Notes: generated from the letters alone by a model not told the origin. 64,000 nt of DNA from Candidatus Gastranaerophilales bacterium (GCA_017402995.1 JAFQOV010000025.1:91669-155668), one strand, 5' to 3'. Positions 25,055 through 34,740 are shown, numbered from the stretch's first letter. Numbers and translations are program-made.

Positions 25055-25625
25055 TCAAGTTGATGTAAAAGAGCTTTTAAAGCAAGCTCAAGGGCTATTA
25101 TCAGGACATTTTTGTCTAACTTCTGGTTTGCATTCTGATACATATTTTCAATGTGCAAAACTATATCAATATCCAGATATCGTTGAAACTTTAGCGCGCG
25201 AATTAGCCAAACAACTTGAAGATGTCGAGTTTGATACAATTGTCGCCCCAGCAATTGGTGCGGTAATTTTCGGATATGAAGTTGCAAAACAATCCAAAAA
25301 AAGAAATCTTTTTGTTGAAAGAAAAGACGGCGAAATGCAACTAAGACGTGGTTATTCTCTTGCAAAAGGCGAAAAAGTTGTAATTGTCGAAGACGTTATC
25401 ACAACTGCAAGAACAATTTTTGAAACAAAAGAAGCAATTAAAGAATTTGGTTGCGAAGTTGTTGGAGTTGCTTGTATTGTTGATAGAACGCAAGGAAAAC
25501 TAGACGACCAATTCAAAATTTATTCATTACTTCAATCTTCTCCTGTAACATATGAACCAGATAACTGTCCATTATGTAAAGCAGGAATAGAACTAGTTAA
25601 GCCGGGAAGTAGAGCAGGTAAATAA
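25047..25625 (+). CDS. pyrE: Orotate phosphoribosyltransferase
   Basis: PyrE joins orotate to PRPP to give OMP. The 192-residue protein has the substrate segment HFCLTSGLHSDTYFQCAKLY and the second-domain motif VAPAIGAVIFGYEVA. The PRPP loop reads VIVEDVITTARTI, where most relatives have TTGG or TTGx, so the usual Gly is replaced by Ala-Arg. The C-terminal CPLCKAG pair of Cys is typical of the longer PyrE type. AGAGGTAA precedes the ATG. Confidence 0.93.
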   Translation: MTNQVDVKELLKQAQGLLSGHFCLTSGLHSDTYFQCAKLYQYPDIVETLARELAKQLEDVEFDTIVAPAIGAVIFGYEVAKQSKKRNLFVERKDGEMQLRRGYSLAKGEKVVIVEDVITTARTIFETKEAIKEFGCEVVGVACIVDRTQGKLDDQFKIYSLLQSSPVTYEPDNCPLCKAGIELVKPGSRAGK

Positions 25626-26515
25626 TGAAACATTTAATCAATATCGAATCTTTATCAAATGACGAAATAAATCAAATTTATTCAAGAGCTTGTGAATTTG
25701 AAAAAGGAATAAGAAAATCAAATCATAGTGGCGCACATGTTGCTAATATGTTTTTTGAAAATTCAACAAGAACAAAAATGTCATTTGAAATGGCAGAAAA
25801 TAAACTAAACATCAATAAATATGACTTTTGTGCAGATACTTCATCTTTGAACAAAGGGGAAGATTTATTTGACACATTAAATAATTTATCTGCAATCGGC
25901 ATTGATACAATCGTAATGCGCCATACAAATGATGAATTGATTAATCTATTAGCTCAAAAAAACTATTTTAATGAACTATCTTTCATTAACGCTGGAAGTG
26001 GCAAAACAGCCCACCCAACGCAAGCTTTGCTTGATTTTTACACAATGAAAAGACATTTTTTAAATCTATCTGGCAAAATCATTACAATAGTTGGCGATAT
26101 TGCACACTCACGCGTTGCAAAATCTAACATTGAGCTTTTGCAAAGATTTGATATGATCATAAGATGTCTTGCGCCAGAAAACTTAATGGGCGAAAAAATC
26201 GACGGAGTACACTATTACACAGATTTAAAAGAAGCATTTGAAAATGTTGATATCGTAATGGCATTAAGGATTCAAAAAGAAAGAATTCAAGAACAAATAG
26301 ATTTTGATTACTACATCAAAAACTATCAAATCACAAAAGAAAACTTGCCATATGCAGCGTTTTTAATGCACCCTGGACCAATTAATAAAGATATTGAAAT
26401 CAAAAGTGATGTCTTATTAACTCAAAACGCAAGAACAATCTTAAACCAAGCGAAAAACGGAGTTTATGTCAGAATGGCAGTTTTGGATATGATTTTAGCT
26501 TCAAAAGGACTGTAA
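25625..26515 (+). CDS. pyrB: Aspartate carbamoyltransferase catalytic chain
   Basis: PyrB transfers the carbamoyl group to aspartate, the first committed step. The 296-residue protein has the carbamoyl-phosphate loop FFENSTRTKMSFE (about 43-55), the 80s-loop equivalent SSLNKGEDLFDT, MRH, and HPTQALLDFYT, then IVGDIAHSRVAKSN and the late MHPGPINKDIEI. All catalytic regions look intact. No pyrI regulatory chain is present, so it should be the unregulated trimeric form. It shares one base with pyrE and one with pyrC. Confidence 0.96.
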   Translation: MKHLINIESLSNDEINQIYSRACEFEKGIRKSNHSGAHVANMFFENSTRTKMSFEMAENKLNINKYDFCADTSSLNKGEDLFDTLNNLSAIGIDTIVMRHTNDELINLLAQKNYFNELSFINAGSGKTAHPTQALLDFYTMKRHFLNLSGKIITIVGDIAHSRVAKSNIELLQRFDMIIRCLAPENLMGEKIDGVHYYTDLKEAFENVDIVMALRIQKERIQEQIDFDYYIKNYQITKENLPYAAFLMHPGPINKDIEIKSDVLLTQNARTILNQAKNGVYVRMAVLDMILASKGL

Positions 26516-27504
26516 TGAAAAAAGAAATTAAAATTACAACAATACCATCTTTAATTGATATGCACGTGCATTTTAGAGAACCTGGTTTTGAATATAAGGA
26601 GACAATCGAAACAGGCATCAAATCTGCGCGCAAGGGAGGTTTTTCTGGCGTTTGTACAATGCCAAACACAAACCCTGTCACAGACAACCCTAAAGTCGTC
26701 AAAGAAATTTTGAAAAAAGCTAAAAAACATAAATTTGAAATCTATCCTGTTGCAGCTATCACAAAAAACCTTGACAGCCTTGAACTTGTAGATTTTAAAG
26801 AGCTCAAAAAAGCAGGTGCAATCGCTTTTTCAAATGATGGTTTGCCACTTTTAGATAAAGATGTATTCTTAGAAGCCCTAAAAAGCGAAGAATTAATCTT
26901 ATCTCATTGCGAAGATGAAACGAAAGAAGTAACTTGGCAAATTGAAATGTTCAAAAAAGCGCTAGAGCTTGGCTTTAAACCACGCTTGCACTTTTGTCAT
27001 ATCTCAAAAAAAGATAGTGTTGATGTTATAAGAACAGCAAAAAAACAAGGGCTAAATATCACCTGTGAAACAGCTCCGCACTATTTTACCTTCACAAATG
27101 AAAATATTGGACTTGATGGAGTGTATAAAATGAATCCGCCATTGGCTTCTGAAATGGATAAAAAAGCAATTATGGACGGACTTTTTGATAATACTATTGA
27201 TGTTATTGCAACAGACCACGCGCCACATAGCGACGAAGAAAAACTAAGGCCACACATGGCTTCTCCCAATGGAATAACGGGTCTTGAAACCGCCTTTTCA
27301 TTGGCATATGAGCTTTTAGGATTAGATAAAACATTAGAAAAAATGGCGTATAATCCAAGAAGAATTTTAGGAATTAACAACAAAAAAATGATAAAAGTTG
27401 CGCTTGATGAAACTTGGATAGTTGATCCAAAACTTTTTGAATCAAAATGCAAAGTATCACCATATAAAGCAATGAAATTAAAAGGAAGAATAATCAATGA
27501 TTAA
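26515..27504 (+). CDS. pyrC: Dihydroorotase (class I), N-terminally short
   Basis: PyrC cyclises carbamoyl aspartate to dihydroorotate. The protein starts almost directly at the metal motif (LIDMHVHFREPG, about 13-24). Other metal and substrate motifs are present: AFSNDG, LSHCEDE, LHFCHIS, CETAPHYF and ATDHAPHS. At 329 residues it lacks the usual N-terminal strand region of about 45 residues and is short against 420-430 for class I enzymes. The AFSNDG segment usually reads SDDG or TDDG. It is still expected to be the operon's dihydroorotase. Confidence 0.9.
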   Translation: MKKEIKITTIPSLIDMHVHFREPGFEYKETIETGIKSARKGGFSGVCTMPNTNPVTDNPKVVKEILKKAKKHKFEIYPVAAITKNLDSLELVDFKELKKAGAIAFSNDGLPLLDKDVFLEALKSEELILSHCEDETKEVTWQIEMFKKALELGFKPRLHFCHISKKDSVDVIRTAKKQGLNITCETAPHYFTFTNENIGLDGVYKMNPPLASEMDKKAIMDGLFDNTIDVIATDHAPHSDEEKLRPHMASPNGITGLETAFSLAYELLGLDKTLEKMAYNPRRILGINNKKMIKVALDETWIVDPKLFESKCKVSPYKAMKLKGRIIND

Positions 27505-28234
27505 AATTAACGAAAAAATCAGAGAAAAACTTGTTTTAGCGCTAGATGTTGAAGATATCAACGAAGCTAAAAAATTGGTTGAAGATTTATCGCCATACAT
27601 TGGCACTTTCAAAGTTGGTTTGCAATTGTTTTGCGGATATGGCTTGGAAATTGTCAATTTTATCAAAGAAAAAAATGCCGATTTCTTTTTAGACGTTAAA
27701 TTGCACGACATTCCAAATACTGTTGAAAAAGCAAGCTTTAACGTCATTAAAAATGGTGCAAATTTCTTTAATGTTCATGCGACAGGCGGGATTGAAATGA
27801 TGAAAGCAGCGCGCAAAGGAGCAATGGAAGCTTGCGTTAAATATGGCAAAAAAGAACCAATTATCTTAGCTGTTACTGTTTTAACAAGTATTAGTGACGA
27901 GGTTTTAAAAGAAGAATTATCTAACACAAAAACAAGCGCAGATTTTGTCGTACAACTTGCAAAAAATGCCAAAACTGCTGGTTTGACTGGTGTTGTTGCT
28001 TCTGCAAAAGAATTACCACTAATTAAAAAAGAATTGGGTGATGATTTTATCGTTTTAACTCCTGGAATTCGCCCAGCTTGGAGCGCGACAAATGACCAAA
28101 AACGAATTGCAACACCAACAAGCGCCCTAAATGATGGAGCAGATTATATCGTCTTGGGCAGAGCTGTAACGGCGGCAGAAAATAGAATTGAAGCAATTGA
28201 AAAAATTTATCAAGAAATTGAAGAAGGTATCTAA
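27497..28234 (+). CDS. pyrF: Orotidine 5'-phosphate decarboxylase
   Basis: PyrF decarboxylates OMP to UMP. The 245-residue TIM barrel has the catalytic signature FLDVKLHDIPNTV (about 60-72) with its Asp-Lys-Asp array, LVLALDVED at the first strand, and the phosphate-binding segments LTPGIRP and DYIVLGRAVTAA. It overlaps pyrC by 8 bp, and carA begins one base after its stop. Confidence 0.97.
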   Translation: MIKINEKIREKLVLALDVEDINEAKKLVEDLSPYIGTFKVGLQLFCGYGLEIVNFIKEKNADFFLDVKLHDIPNTVEKASFNVIKNGANFFNVHATGGIEMMKAARKGAMEACVKYGKKEPIILAVTVLTSISDEVLKEELSNTKTSADFVVQLAKNAKTAGLTGVVASAKELPLIKKELGDDFIVLTPGIRPAWSATNDQKRIATPTSALNDGADYIVLGRAVTAAENRIEAIEKIYQEIEEGI

Positions 28235-28235
28235 A

Positions 28236-29345
28236 ATGGGAACATTAATTTTACAAGACGGAAGCGTTATTAAAGGAAATTCAAAAGGCGCAATTGGTGG
28301 ATACGAAGGCGAAATCGTTTTTAATACATCAATGGCTGGTTATCAAGAAATTTTAACCGATTTGAGTTATGCAAAACAAATTGTCGTGATGAGCTATCCT
28401 GAAATTGGTAATTACGGAATAAACGAAATTGATTTTGAAGCGCAAAACCCTGCTTTAGTTGGCATTATCGCTAAAAACTTTTGCGAAGAAGAAAATCATT
28501 ACAAATCTACTCAAAACATTTCAACATACCTTCAAATGCACAACATCATTGCACTTGATGACATTGATACACGCGCTCTTGTAAAAAAAATCCGCGAAAA
28601 TGGAACCCAAAGCGCTTTCATAACTTCAAATGATTTAACTCAAGAAGAAATTGAAGAAAAAATTCAACACCTTCAAGAGTTCAAAATCTCAAATGACGTC
28701 ATTTTGCAAACAGGCGCAAAAGAAAAATATCAATATAATGACCAAGGCGAAATTGACCTTGCGTTTATTGATTACGGCACAAAAAACAGTATCTTAAATA
28801 CTTTAGCTAAAAAAGGTTGCAAAATCACAGTATATCCACCAAGTGTGAGCGCCCAAGAAATCCTTGAAAATAATCATCACGCTTTATTTTTATCAAGTGG
28901 CCCAGCAAATCCAAACGAATTTAGCTATCAAATTGAACAAATAAAAGAAATTGTTGGCAAAATCCCGCTTTTTGGAATTGGTTTGGGCTATCAACTTCTT
29001 GCACTTTGTGCTGGTGCTGAAGTATACAAATTAAAATCTGGTCACAGAGGGACAAATTACCCTGTTATAAATTTAGAAAACAAAAAGATTTTAATCACAA
29101 ACCAAAATCACGGATATGCCGTTAAATCAGATAATTTAGCGAAATTTATCCGCGCAACATATAAAAATTTAAATGACGATACCCTAGAAGGTTTTGAAAT
29201 CGACAGTTTAAAAGTATATGCTGTTCAATTTTACCCAGAAACAACTGTCAAAGCAGAAGAAACAACAACAATTTATGATGAATGGGTAAACATTGCAAAA
29301 AGAGAAATAAACAACAAAAACAACGAGGTAAAAAATGAAAGATAA
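28236..29345 (+). CDS. carA: Carbamoyl phosphate synthase small subunit with dead glutaminase site
   Basis: From the ATG at 28236 the protein has 369 residues: the CarA N-terminal domain (MAGYQEILTDLSYAKQ; DTRALVKKIRENG) and a class I glutamine amidotransferase fold. The nucleophile elbow, normally FGICLGHQ, reads FGIGLGYQ, so Cys is Gly249 (codon GGT, 28980-28982). The catalytic His motif QFHPE reads QFYPE (Tyr333, TAC, 29232-29234); Glu335 is kept. GHHGxNHPV has become GHRGTNYPV. Glutamine hydrolysis should be abolished. The frame is intact and lies directly before carB, so the subunit may survive as a structural partner for an ammonia-using enzyme. Confidence 0.93.
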   Translation: MGTLILQDGSVIKGNSKGAIGGYEGEIVFNTSMAGYQEILTDLSYAKQIVVMSYPEIGNYGINEIDFEAQNPALVGIIAKNFCEEENHYKSTQNISTYLQMHNIIALDDIDTRALVKKIRENGTQSAFITSNDLTQEEIEEKIQHLQEFKISNDVILQTGAKEKYQYNDQGEIDLAFIDYGTKNSILNTLAKKGCKITVYPPSVSAQEILENNHHALFLSSGPANPNEFSYQIEQIKEIVGKIPLFGIGLGYQLLALCAGAEVYKLKSGHRGTNYPVINLENKKILITNQNHGYAVKSDNLAKFIRATYKNLNDDTLEGFEIDSLKVYAVQFYPETTVKAEETTTIYDEWVNIAKREINNKNNEVKNER

Positions 29346-32300
29346 ATCTCTTAAAAAAGTTCTTGTAATTGGCTCTGGACCAATTGTAATCGGTCAAGCA
29401 GCCGAATTTGACTATGCAGGCGTACAGGCATGTAGAACATTAAAAGAAGAAAATATTGAGATTGTTCTTGTAAATTCAAACCCTGCAACAATTATGACAG
29501 ACGAAGAAATTGCAGACAAAGTTTATATTGAACCACTAACGCTCGATTGCGTTTCAAAAATCATTGAAAAAGAGCGCCCACAAGGCTTAATCGCATCTTT
29601 AGGCGGTCAAACAGCTCTTAATTTGGCTTGTGAACTTGACGAAGCAGGAGTTTTAGAAAAATTTAACGTCAAATTGTTAGGCACAAATATTGAATCTATT
29701 AAAAAAGCGGAAGATAGAGAATTATTTAAAAATTTAATGCAAGAAATTGGCGAACCAGTTCCACAAAGCGACATTGTTTCAACTTGGGAAGAAGCTATCA
29801 CTTTTAGCGAAAAGATTGGTTTCCCAATAATTATCCGTCCAGCGTTTACTCTAGGCGGTGCTGGTGGCGGTATTGCGCAAAATATGGAAGAATATGACGA
29901 AATTGTTCATCAAGGACTTGCGCAATCTCCAATCAATCAAGTTCTTGTTGAAAAATCAATCGCTGGCTATAAAGAAATTGAATACGAAGTAATTCGCGAC
30001 TCAAATAATACTTGCATAATCGTTTGCAATATGGAAAATATCGACCCAATCGGTATCCACACGGGCGACAGCTTTGTTGTTGCGCCAACTCAAACATTAA
30101 CCGCAAAAGAATGCAATATGTTAAAAGCAAGCGCAATCAAAATCATTAAAGCGCTAAAAATCGAAGGCGGTTGCAACGTTCAATTTGCGCTTGATACCGT
30201 TTCAAATCAATATTACGTTATTGAAGTTAATCCAAGGGTTTCACGCTCTTCTGCTTTAGCTTCAAAAGCAAGCGGTTATCCAATTGCAAAAATTACAACA
30301 AAAATTGCAATCGGATACAACTTACATGAAATCAAAAATTCAATCACGCAAACTACACTAGCTTCTTTTGAACCAACGCTAGATTACGTTGTAGTTAAAA
30401 TTCCAAAATGGCCATTTGATAAATTTTCAACAGGCGATAGAATGCTTGGAACAAAAATGAAAGCAACAGGCGAAATTATGGCAATTGGAAGAACATTCAT
30501 TTCTTCGTTTAAAAAAGCTGTAACTTCACTTGAAGAAAGATACACAGGACTGTTGCACAGGGGTTTTGAAACTTTAGAAAAAGCTGACTTATTAAAAGAA
30601 TTAGCTCTTCAAGACGACAGAAGAATTTTCAGACTTGCTCAAGCACTCTATAATGGCATTGAAATTGAAAAATTAAATAAAATCACAAAAATTGACAAAT
30701 GGTTTATCTCTAAAATTAAAGCTATTGTGGATTTAGAACATACACTTGAAAAGAAAAAATTAGATTGGGACCTATATTTAAAAGCAAAACAATTTGGCTT
30801 TTTAGATAGTGAAATCATTGCAATAACAGGCGCAACAAAAGAAGAAATCGAAAACTTTGCTCTTCAAGCTTCTTTTAAAACTGTTGATACATGTGCTGGC
30901 GAATACAGCGCAACAACGCCATATTTCTATTCAACTTGGGGCGAAGAATGTGAAGTTGAAGAATTTAAATTAAAAAATAACAACAAAAAAACAAAAGATA
31001 CGATTGTTGTCCTTGGTTCTGGTCCAATTCGAATTGGTCAAGGTATTGAATTTGATTATTGTTCCGTACATGCGTCATTAGAGCTCATGAAAAACGGATA
31101 TCAATCAGTAATGATTAATTCAAACCCAGAAACCCTTTCAACCGATTTTGACGTTGCAAATAGATTATATTTCGAACCAATGAACGAAGAATATGTGATG
31201 AACATAATCAAAAAAGAAAAACCAAAAGGCGTCTTGGTTCAATTCGGCGGTCAAACTGCGATTAATCTTGCTCAAAAACTTAATGCTCAAGGGGTTAAAA
31301 TCCTTGGCACAAGCTTAGACAGCATTAATGCAACAGAAGACAGAAAAGTTTTTGAAAAATTAATGCGCGAGCTTGATATCCCACAACCAAAAGGTTGCGC
31401 TGTCACAAGCGTGACAGAAGCGCTAAGCGCAGTCAAAGAAATTGGCTATCCGGTTTTGGTTCGCCCAAGCTATGTAATTGGCGGTCGCGGTATGCAAGTT
31501 GTTTATAATGATGATGAACTTTTGACATATATCAACGAAGCGTTCAAATTTTCAAACGAACACCCTGTTTTGATTGACCAATACCTAGAAGGTCAAGAAG
31601 TTGAGCTGGACGCAATTTCAGACGGCAGAGATATCTTAATCCCTGGAATTTGCGAACATATCGAACGCGCAGGGGTACACTCTGGCGATTCAATGAGTAT
31701 TTATCCAAGTCAAAATATTTCAAGAAAAAATGAAAAGATTTTGGTTAAATATGCTCAAAAAATTGCCAAAAAATTGAATATTAAAGGTTTAATGAATATT
31801 CAATTTATCATCAAGGACAATCAAGTCTATGTAATTGAAGTTAATCCAAGAGCTTCAAGAACTGTGCCAATTATGTCTAAGGTCACTGGTATACCAATGG
31901 CAAAAATTGCGCTTCGTGCAATCCTTGGAAAATCAATCAGACGCGCAGGCTTTGGCGTTGGATTATATAAAAAATCAAATCTTGTTTCGGTTAAAATGCC
32001 TATTTTCTCTTGGCAAAAATTAAACAGAATCGACCCAGCGCTAGCTCCCGAAATGAAGTCAACAGGCGAAGTTTTGGGTATTGATACAAAATATAAAAGA
32101 GCTTTATATAAAGCATTTTTAGCTGGTGGCTACAAATTTTCAAATTCAAAACAAAGGGTTTTGGTCTCATTAAATGACCATTACAAAAAGCCAGCTTTGC
32201 CTGTAATTAAAAAGCTTTTCAAACAAGGATTTTTCATCATGGCAACCTGGGGAACTCACAAATTCCTTGAAAAACATGGTGTTCCATCAAAAATGATTGA

Positions 32301-32571
32301 AAAATTCATGATTGATAAATTACAAAAGCGTATGAAAAACGGGCGTTTGAGTTTCATTATCAACACACCAACAACTGGCAAAAACTCTCAAAACGCAGGT
32401 TTCCAAATCCGAACAATTGCACAAATGTATGGCATTCCAAGCTTTACATCAATAGATACTGCAAATGCGTTTTTAGTTGCGCACAAAGTTTTTGATAAAA
32501 ATACTATTTTAACCTATGACACAATCACAAACTATCGCAAAAAAAAATTTTTAGATATGTTTAAAAAATAA
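29335..32571 (+). CDS. carB: Carbamoyl phosphate synthase large subunit
   Basis: CarB makes carbamoyl phosphate from bicarbonate, ammonia and two ATP. The 1078-residue protein has the usual duplicated ATP-grasp halves: VIGSGPIVIGQAAEFDYAG at the start with RPAFTLGGAGGG and EVNPRVSRSSALASKASG, repeated as LGSGPIRIGQGIEFDYC with RPSYVIGGRGMQVV and EVNPRASRTVPIMSKVTG. A C-terminal MGS-type allosteric domain follows (about 945-1078). Length and motifs are normal in both halves, in contrast to CarA. It overlaps carA by 11 bp and ends the operon. Confidence 0.97.
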   Translation: MKDKSLKKVLVIGSGPIVIGQAAEFDYAGVQACRTLKEENIEIVLVNSNPATIMTDEEIADKVYIEPLTLDCVSKIIEKERPQGLIASLGGQTALNLACELDEAGVLEKFNVKLLGTNIESIKKAEDRELFKNLMQEIGEPVPQSDIVSTWEEAITFSEKIGFPIIIRPAFTLGGAGGGIAQNMEEYDEIVHQGLAQSPINQVLVEKSIAGYKEIEYEVIRDSNNTCIIVCNMENIDPIGIHTGDSFVVAPTQTLTAKECNMLKASAIKIIKALKIEGGCNVQFALDTVSNQYYVIEVNPRVSRSSALASKASGYPIAKITTKIAIGYNLHEIKNSITQTTLASFEPTLDYVVVKIPKWPFDKFSTGDRMLGTKMKATGEIMAIGRTFISSFKKAVTSLEERYTGLLHRGFETLEKADLLKELALQDDRRIFRLAQALYNGIEIEKLNKITKIDKWFISKIKAIVDLEHTLEKKKLDWDLYLKAKQFGFLDSEIIAITGATKEEIENFALQASFKTVDTCAGEYSATTPYFYSTWGEECEVEEFKLKNNNKKTKDTIVVLGSGPIRIGQGIEFDYCSVHASLELMKNGYQSVMINSNPETLSTDFDVANRLYFEPMNEEYVMNIIKKEKPKGVLVQFGGQTAINLAQKLNAQGVKILGTSLDSINATEDRKVFEKLMRELDIPQPKGCAVTSVTEALSAVKEIGYPVLVRPSYVIGGRGMQVVYNDDELLTYINEAFKFSNEHPVLIDQYLEGQEVELDAISDGRDILIPGICEHIERAGVHSGDSMSIYPSQNISRKNEKILVKYAQKIAKKLNIKGLMNIQFIIKDNQVYVIEVNPRASRTVPIMSKVTGIPMAKIALRAILGKSIRRAGFGVGLYKKSNLVSVKMPIFSWQKLNRIDPALAPEMKSTGEVLGIDTKYKRALYKAFLAGGYKFSNSKQRVLVSLNDHYKKPALPVIKKLFKQGFFIMATWGTHKFLEKHGVPSKMIEKFMIDKLQKRMKNGRLSFIINTPTTGKNSQNAGFQIRTIAQMYGIPSFTSIDTANAFLVAHKVFDKNTILTYDTITNYRKKKFLDMFKK

Positions 32572-32605
32572 TTGAGTAGTGTATAATATTCAAAAAGGGA
32601 AAACA

Positions 32606-33961
32606 ATGTTTGAAAAATTTACACAAAAAGCAATAGAAGTTGTTCAAAGCGCGCAAAACTACGCTTTGGATTTCAAACACGGCAAAGTTTTGCCAGAGCA
32701 CCTTTTAATTGGTCTTGTTGCTAAAACAAAAGGGGTTCAAGCAAAAATTTTAAACTTCGACAAAATTAACTTTGGCGATTTAAATACTGCTGTTTTCACT
32801 TGCACACAATCAAACTCAAACAAAACAGATATCCCTTTTGATATTGAAACAAAAAACATTTTAAACAAAGCGATTGAACTCTCAAACGAATTAAATTCAA
32901 AGTTTGTAATGCCTCAACATATTGCTCTTGCACTATTAACTCAAAAAGAAACAGGTGCATATAAACTTTTAAAAAAATTCGATATTGATGAAGAAAAAAT
33001 TGTTCCAAACCTTATAAGAATATTAGACAAAAGCTCAGATATCAAAAACATACACCCAGAAGATATCATTGAAAACACCGAATTGACAAACATTAACGAC
33101 TTTTTCAATGAAAAAGTGATGTCTGAAATTTTATCTAATGCGCAATCAAAAGCCACAACCCAAGGTTTTGAAATCATGGGAACGGAACAAATTTTATTAT
33201 CAATTTTAGATAATAAAAACTATCCAATCGTCAACATTTTAGACAAATATGATGTGACATATGATGTTTTTTGCGAAAAATTGAGCAAATTTACATCTAG
33301 AAATGCTGAATTTGAAAATTCTGAAAAACAAATCATCTTCACTCCAAACGCTTTTCAAGCAATTGTTCAAGCGCTTGATTGCGCAAAGGAATCTGGAAGT
33401 GTTAGCATTTTACCTGAACATATTATTCTTGGAATTTTAAAATCTAAAAAAGGGATTGCATATAAAATTTTGTCTGAATTAATTCCAAATTCAATCGATT
33501 TTGAAGATGTTGTAATTAAAAAATTGAACGATAAATTCCCAGAAACACTTGCTATTTTAAGACTTGCAAAAGAAGAAGCAAGGGCTTTAAATTCATCTAC
33601 CGTTGGAACAGAGATGATTTTATTGGGCATTTTATCTTATGGCAAAGGTGTTGCTTATGATACTTTAAAACTTCTTGGCATTACCCACAAAGACGCAAGA
33701 GAAGAAGTTAAAAAAATAGTTAAGCCAGAAAAAGAAATTAAAACAGTTTCTTATAGCCCAAGAGCTAAAAAAATCTTAGAAGTTGCGTATGAAACAGCGC
33801 AAGAACACGACAGAAAGAAAATTAAATCTGAAAATCTTTTATATGGCATTACAAAAATGCCAAATTGCCTTGCTATGCAAGTTTTGAGCAATCTTGGAAC
33901 AGACGTATTAGAAATTCAACAAGGAATCAAGCAAGAGCTTCTTTGCGGTATGGATTTATAA
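32606..33961 (+). CDS. Tandem Clp-N (ClpC R-domain) repeat protein without ATPase
   Basis: From the ATG at 32606 this 451-residue protein is built of about six Clp repeat units (three double Clp-N domains). Unit cores include VLPEHLLIGLVAKTKGVQAK, VMPQHIALALLTQKETGAYK, IMGTEQILLSILDN, ILPEHIILGILKSKKGIAYK, TVGTEMILLGILSYGKGVAY and IKSENLLYGI. The start (MFEKFTQKAIEVVQSAQ) is ClpC-like, but no Walker motif or AAA+ module follows. It may bind substrates or adaptors for a ClpC/ClpP machine elsewhere. TATAAT (32582-32587) and AAAGGGA precede it, so it has its own promoter after carB. Confidence 0.85.
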   Translation: MFEKFTQKAIEVVQSAQNYALDFKHGKVLPEHLLIGLVAKTKGVQAKILNFDKINFGDLNTAVFTCTQSNSNKTDIPFDIETKNILNKAIELSNELNSKFVMPQHIALALLTQKETGAYKLLKKFDIDEEKIVPNLIRILDKSSDIKNIHPEDIIENTELTNINDFFNEKVMSEILSNAQSKATTQGFEIMGTEQILLSILDNKNYPIVNILDKYDVTYDVFCEKLSKFTSRNAEFENSEKQIIFTPNAFQAIVQALDCAKESGSVSILPEHIILGILKSKKGIAYKILSELIPNSIDFEDVVIKKLNDKFPETLAILRLAKEEARALNSSTVGTEMILLGILSYGKGVAYDTLKLLGITHKDAREEVKKIVKPEKEIKTVSYSPRAKKILEVAYETAQEHDRKKIKSENLLYGITKMPNCLAMQVLSNLGTDVLEIQQGIKQELLCGMDL

Positions 33962-33962
33962 T

Positions 33963-34724
33963 ATGGAAGAAATTTTTTCAAGAAATGTTCTTTTTTGGGG
34001 CGAAGAATTTCAAAATTATTTAAAAAATAAAAATATTTTCGTTTTTGGACTTGGCGGCGTTGGCGGATTTGCGCTTGATTCTCTAGCGCGAGCAGGAATT
34101 GAAAACTTTACAATCATTGATTTTGATACTGTTTCAAAAAGTAATATTAATCGCCAGCTTGTTGCGCAAATTAGCACGGTGGGCAAAAAAAAGACAGAAC
34201 TTTTTGAAAAAAAATTAAAAGATATTAATCCAAACATTAAAATCAAAACGATTGATGATTTTTTTGAAGAAGAAGATATTGAAACCGTTTTTTCTCAAAA
34301 ACCCGATTTTATAATTGACGCGATTGATAGCCTAAAAAGCAAAATAAAGCTAATAAAATATGCTAAAACAAATGATATCCCAATCATTACAAGCTTTGGC
34401 GCAGGAAATAGGCTAGATTGCACAAAACTAAAATTGACAGATATTAAAGAGATAAAATCAAACGACCAATTCATTAAAAACGTTTTATCTAAATTGAAAA
34501 AAGAAGAAATTACACAAGATTTGGCTGTTGTTTGGAGCGAAGAAAAAGCACACAACGAAAAGAAAATCAAAAATATTGAAACAATTAAAAAGCAAAATGG
34601 AAATGTTGTTGAATTAACAAAATATACCCCAGCCTCAACCCCTTTTGTACCAGCGGTTTGCGGATATATGATGGGAAATTGGGTAATTTTAGAATTAAGA
34701 AAAAACTTTTTACAACATATGTAG
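33963..34724 (+). CDS. tcdA: tRNA threonylcarbamoyladenosine dehydratase (TcdA/YgdL family)
   Basis: TcdA is an E1-like enzyme that cyclises t6A37 in tRNAs. The 253-residue protein has the nucleotide loop VFGLGGVGGFALDSLARAG (about 22-40), the N-R-Q motif SNINRQLVAQISTVGKKK, and the family segment DAIDSLKSKIKLIKYAK. These match TcdA rather than MoeB/ThiF; the zinc Cys pairs are absent. It begins one base after the Clp-N gene stop, so the two are co-translated. Confidence 0.88.
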   Translation: MEEIFSRNVLFWGEEFQNYLKNKNIFVFGLGGVGGFALDSLARAGIENFTIIDFDTVSKSNINRQLVAQISTVGKKKTELFEKKLKDINPNIKIKTIDDFFEEEDIETVFSQKPDFIIDAIDSLKSKIKLIKYAKTNDIPIITSFGAGNRLDCTKLKLTDIKEIKSNDQFIKNVLSKLKKEEITQDLAVVWSEEKAHNEKKIKNIETIKKQNGNVVELTKYTPASTPFVPAVCGYMMGNWVILELRKNFLQHM

Positions 34725-34740
34725 TAGTATTCATGTATGA

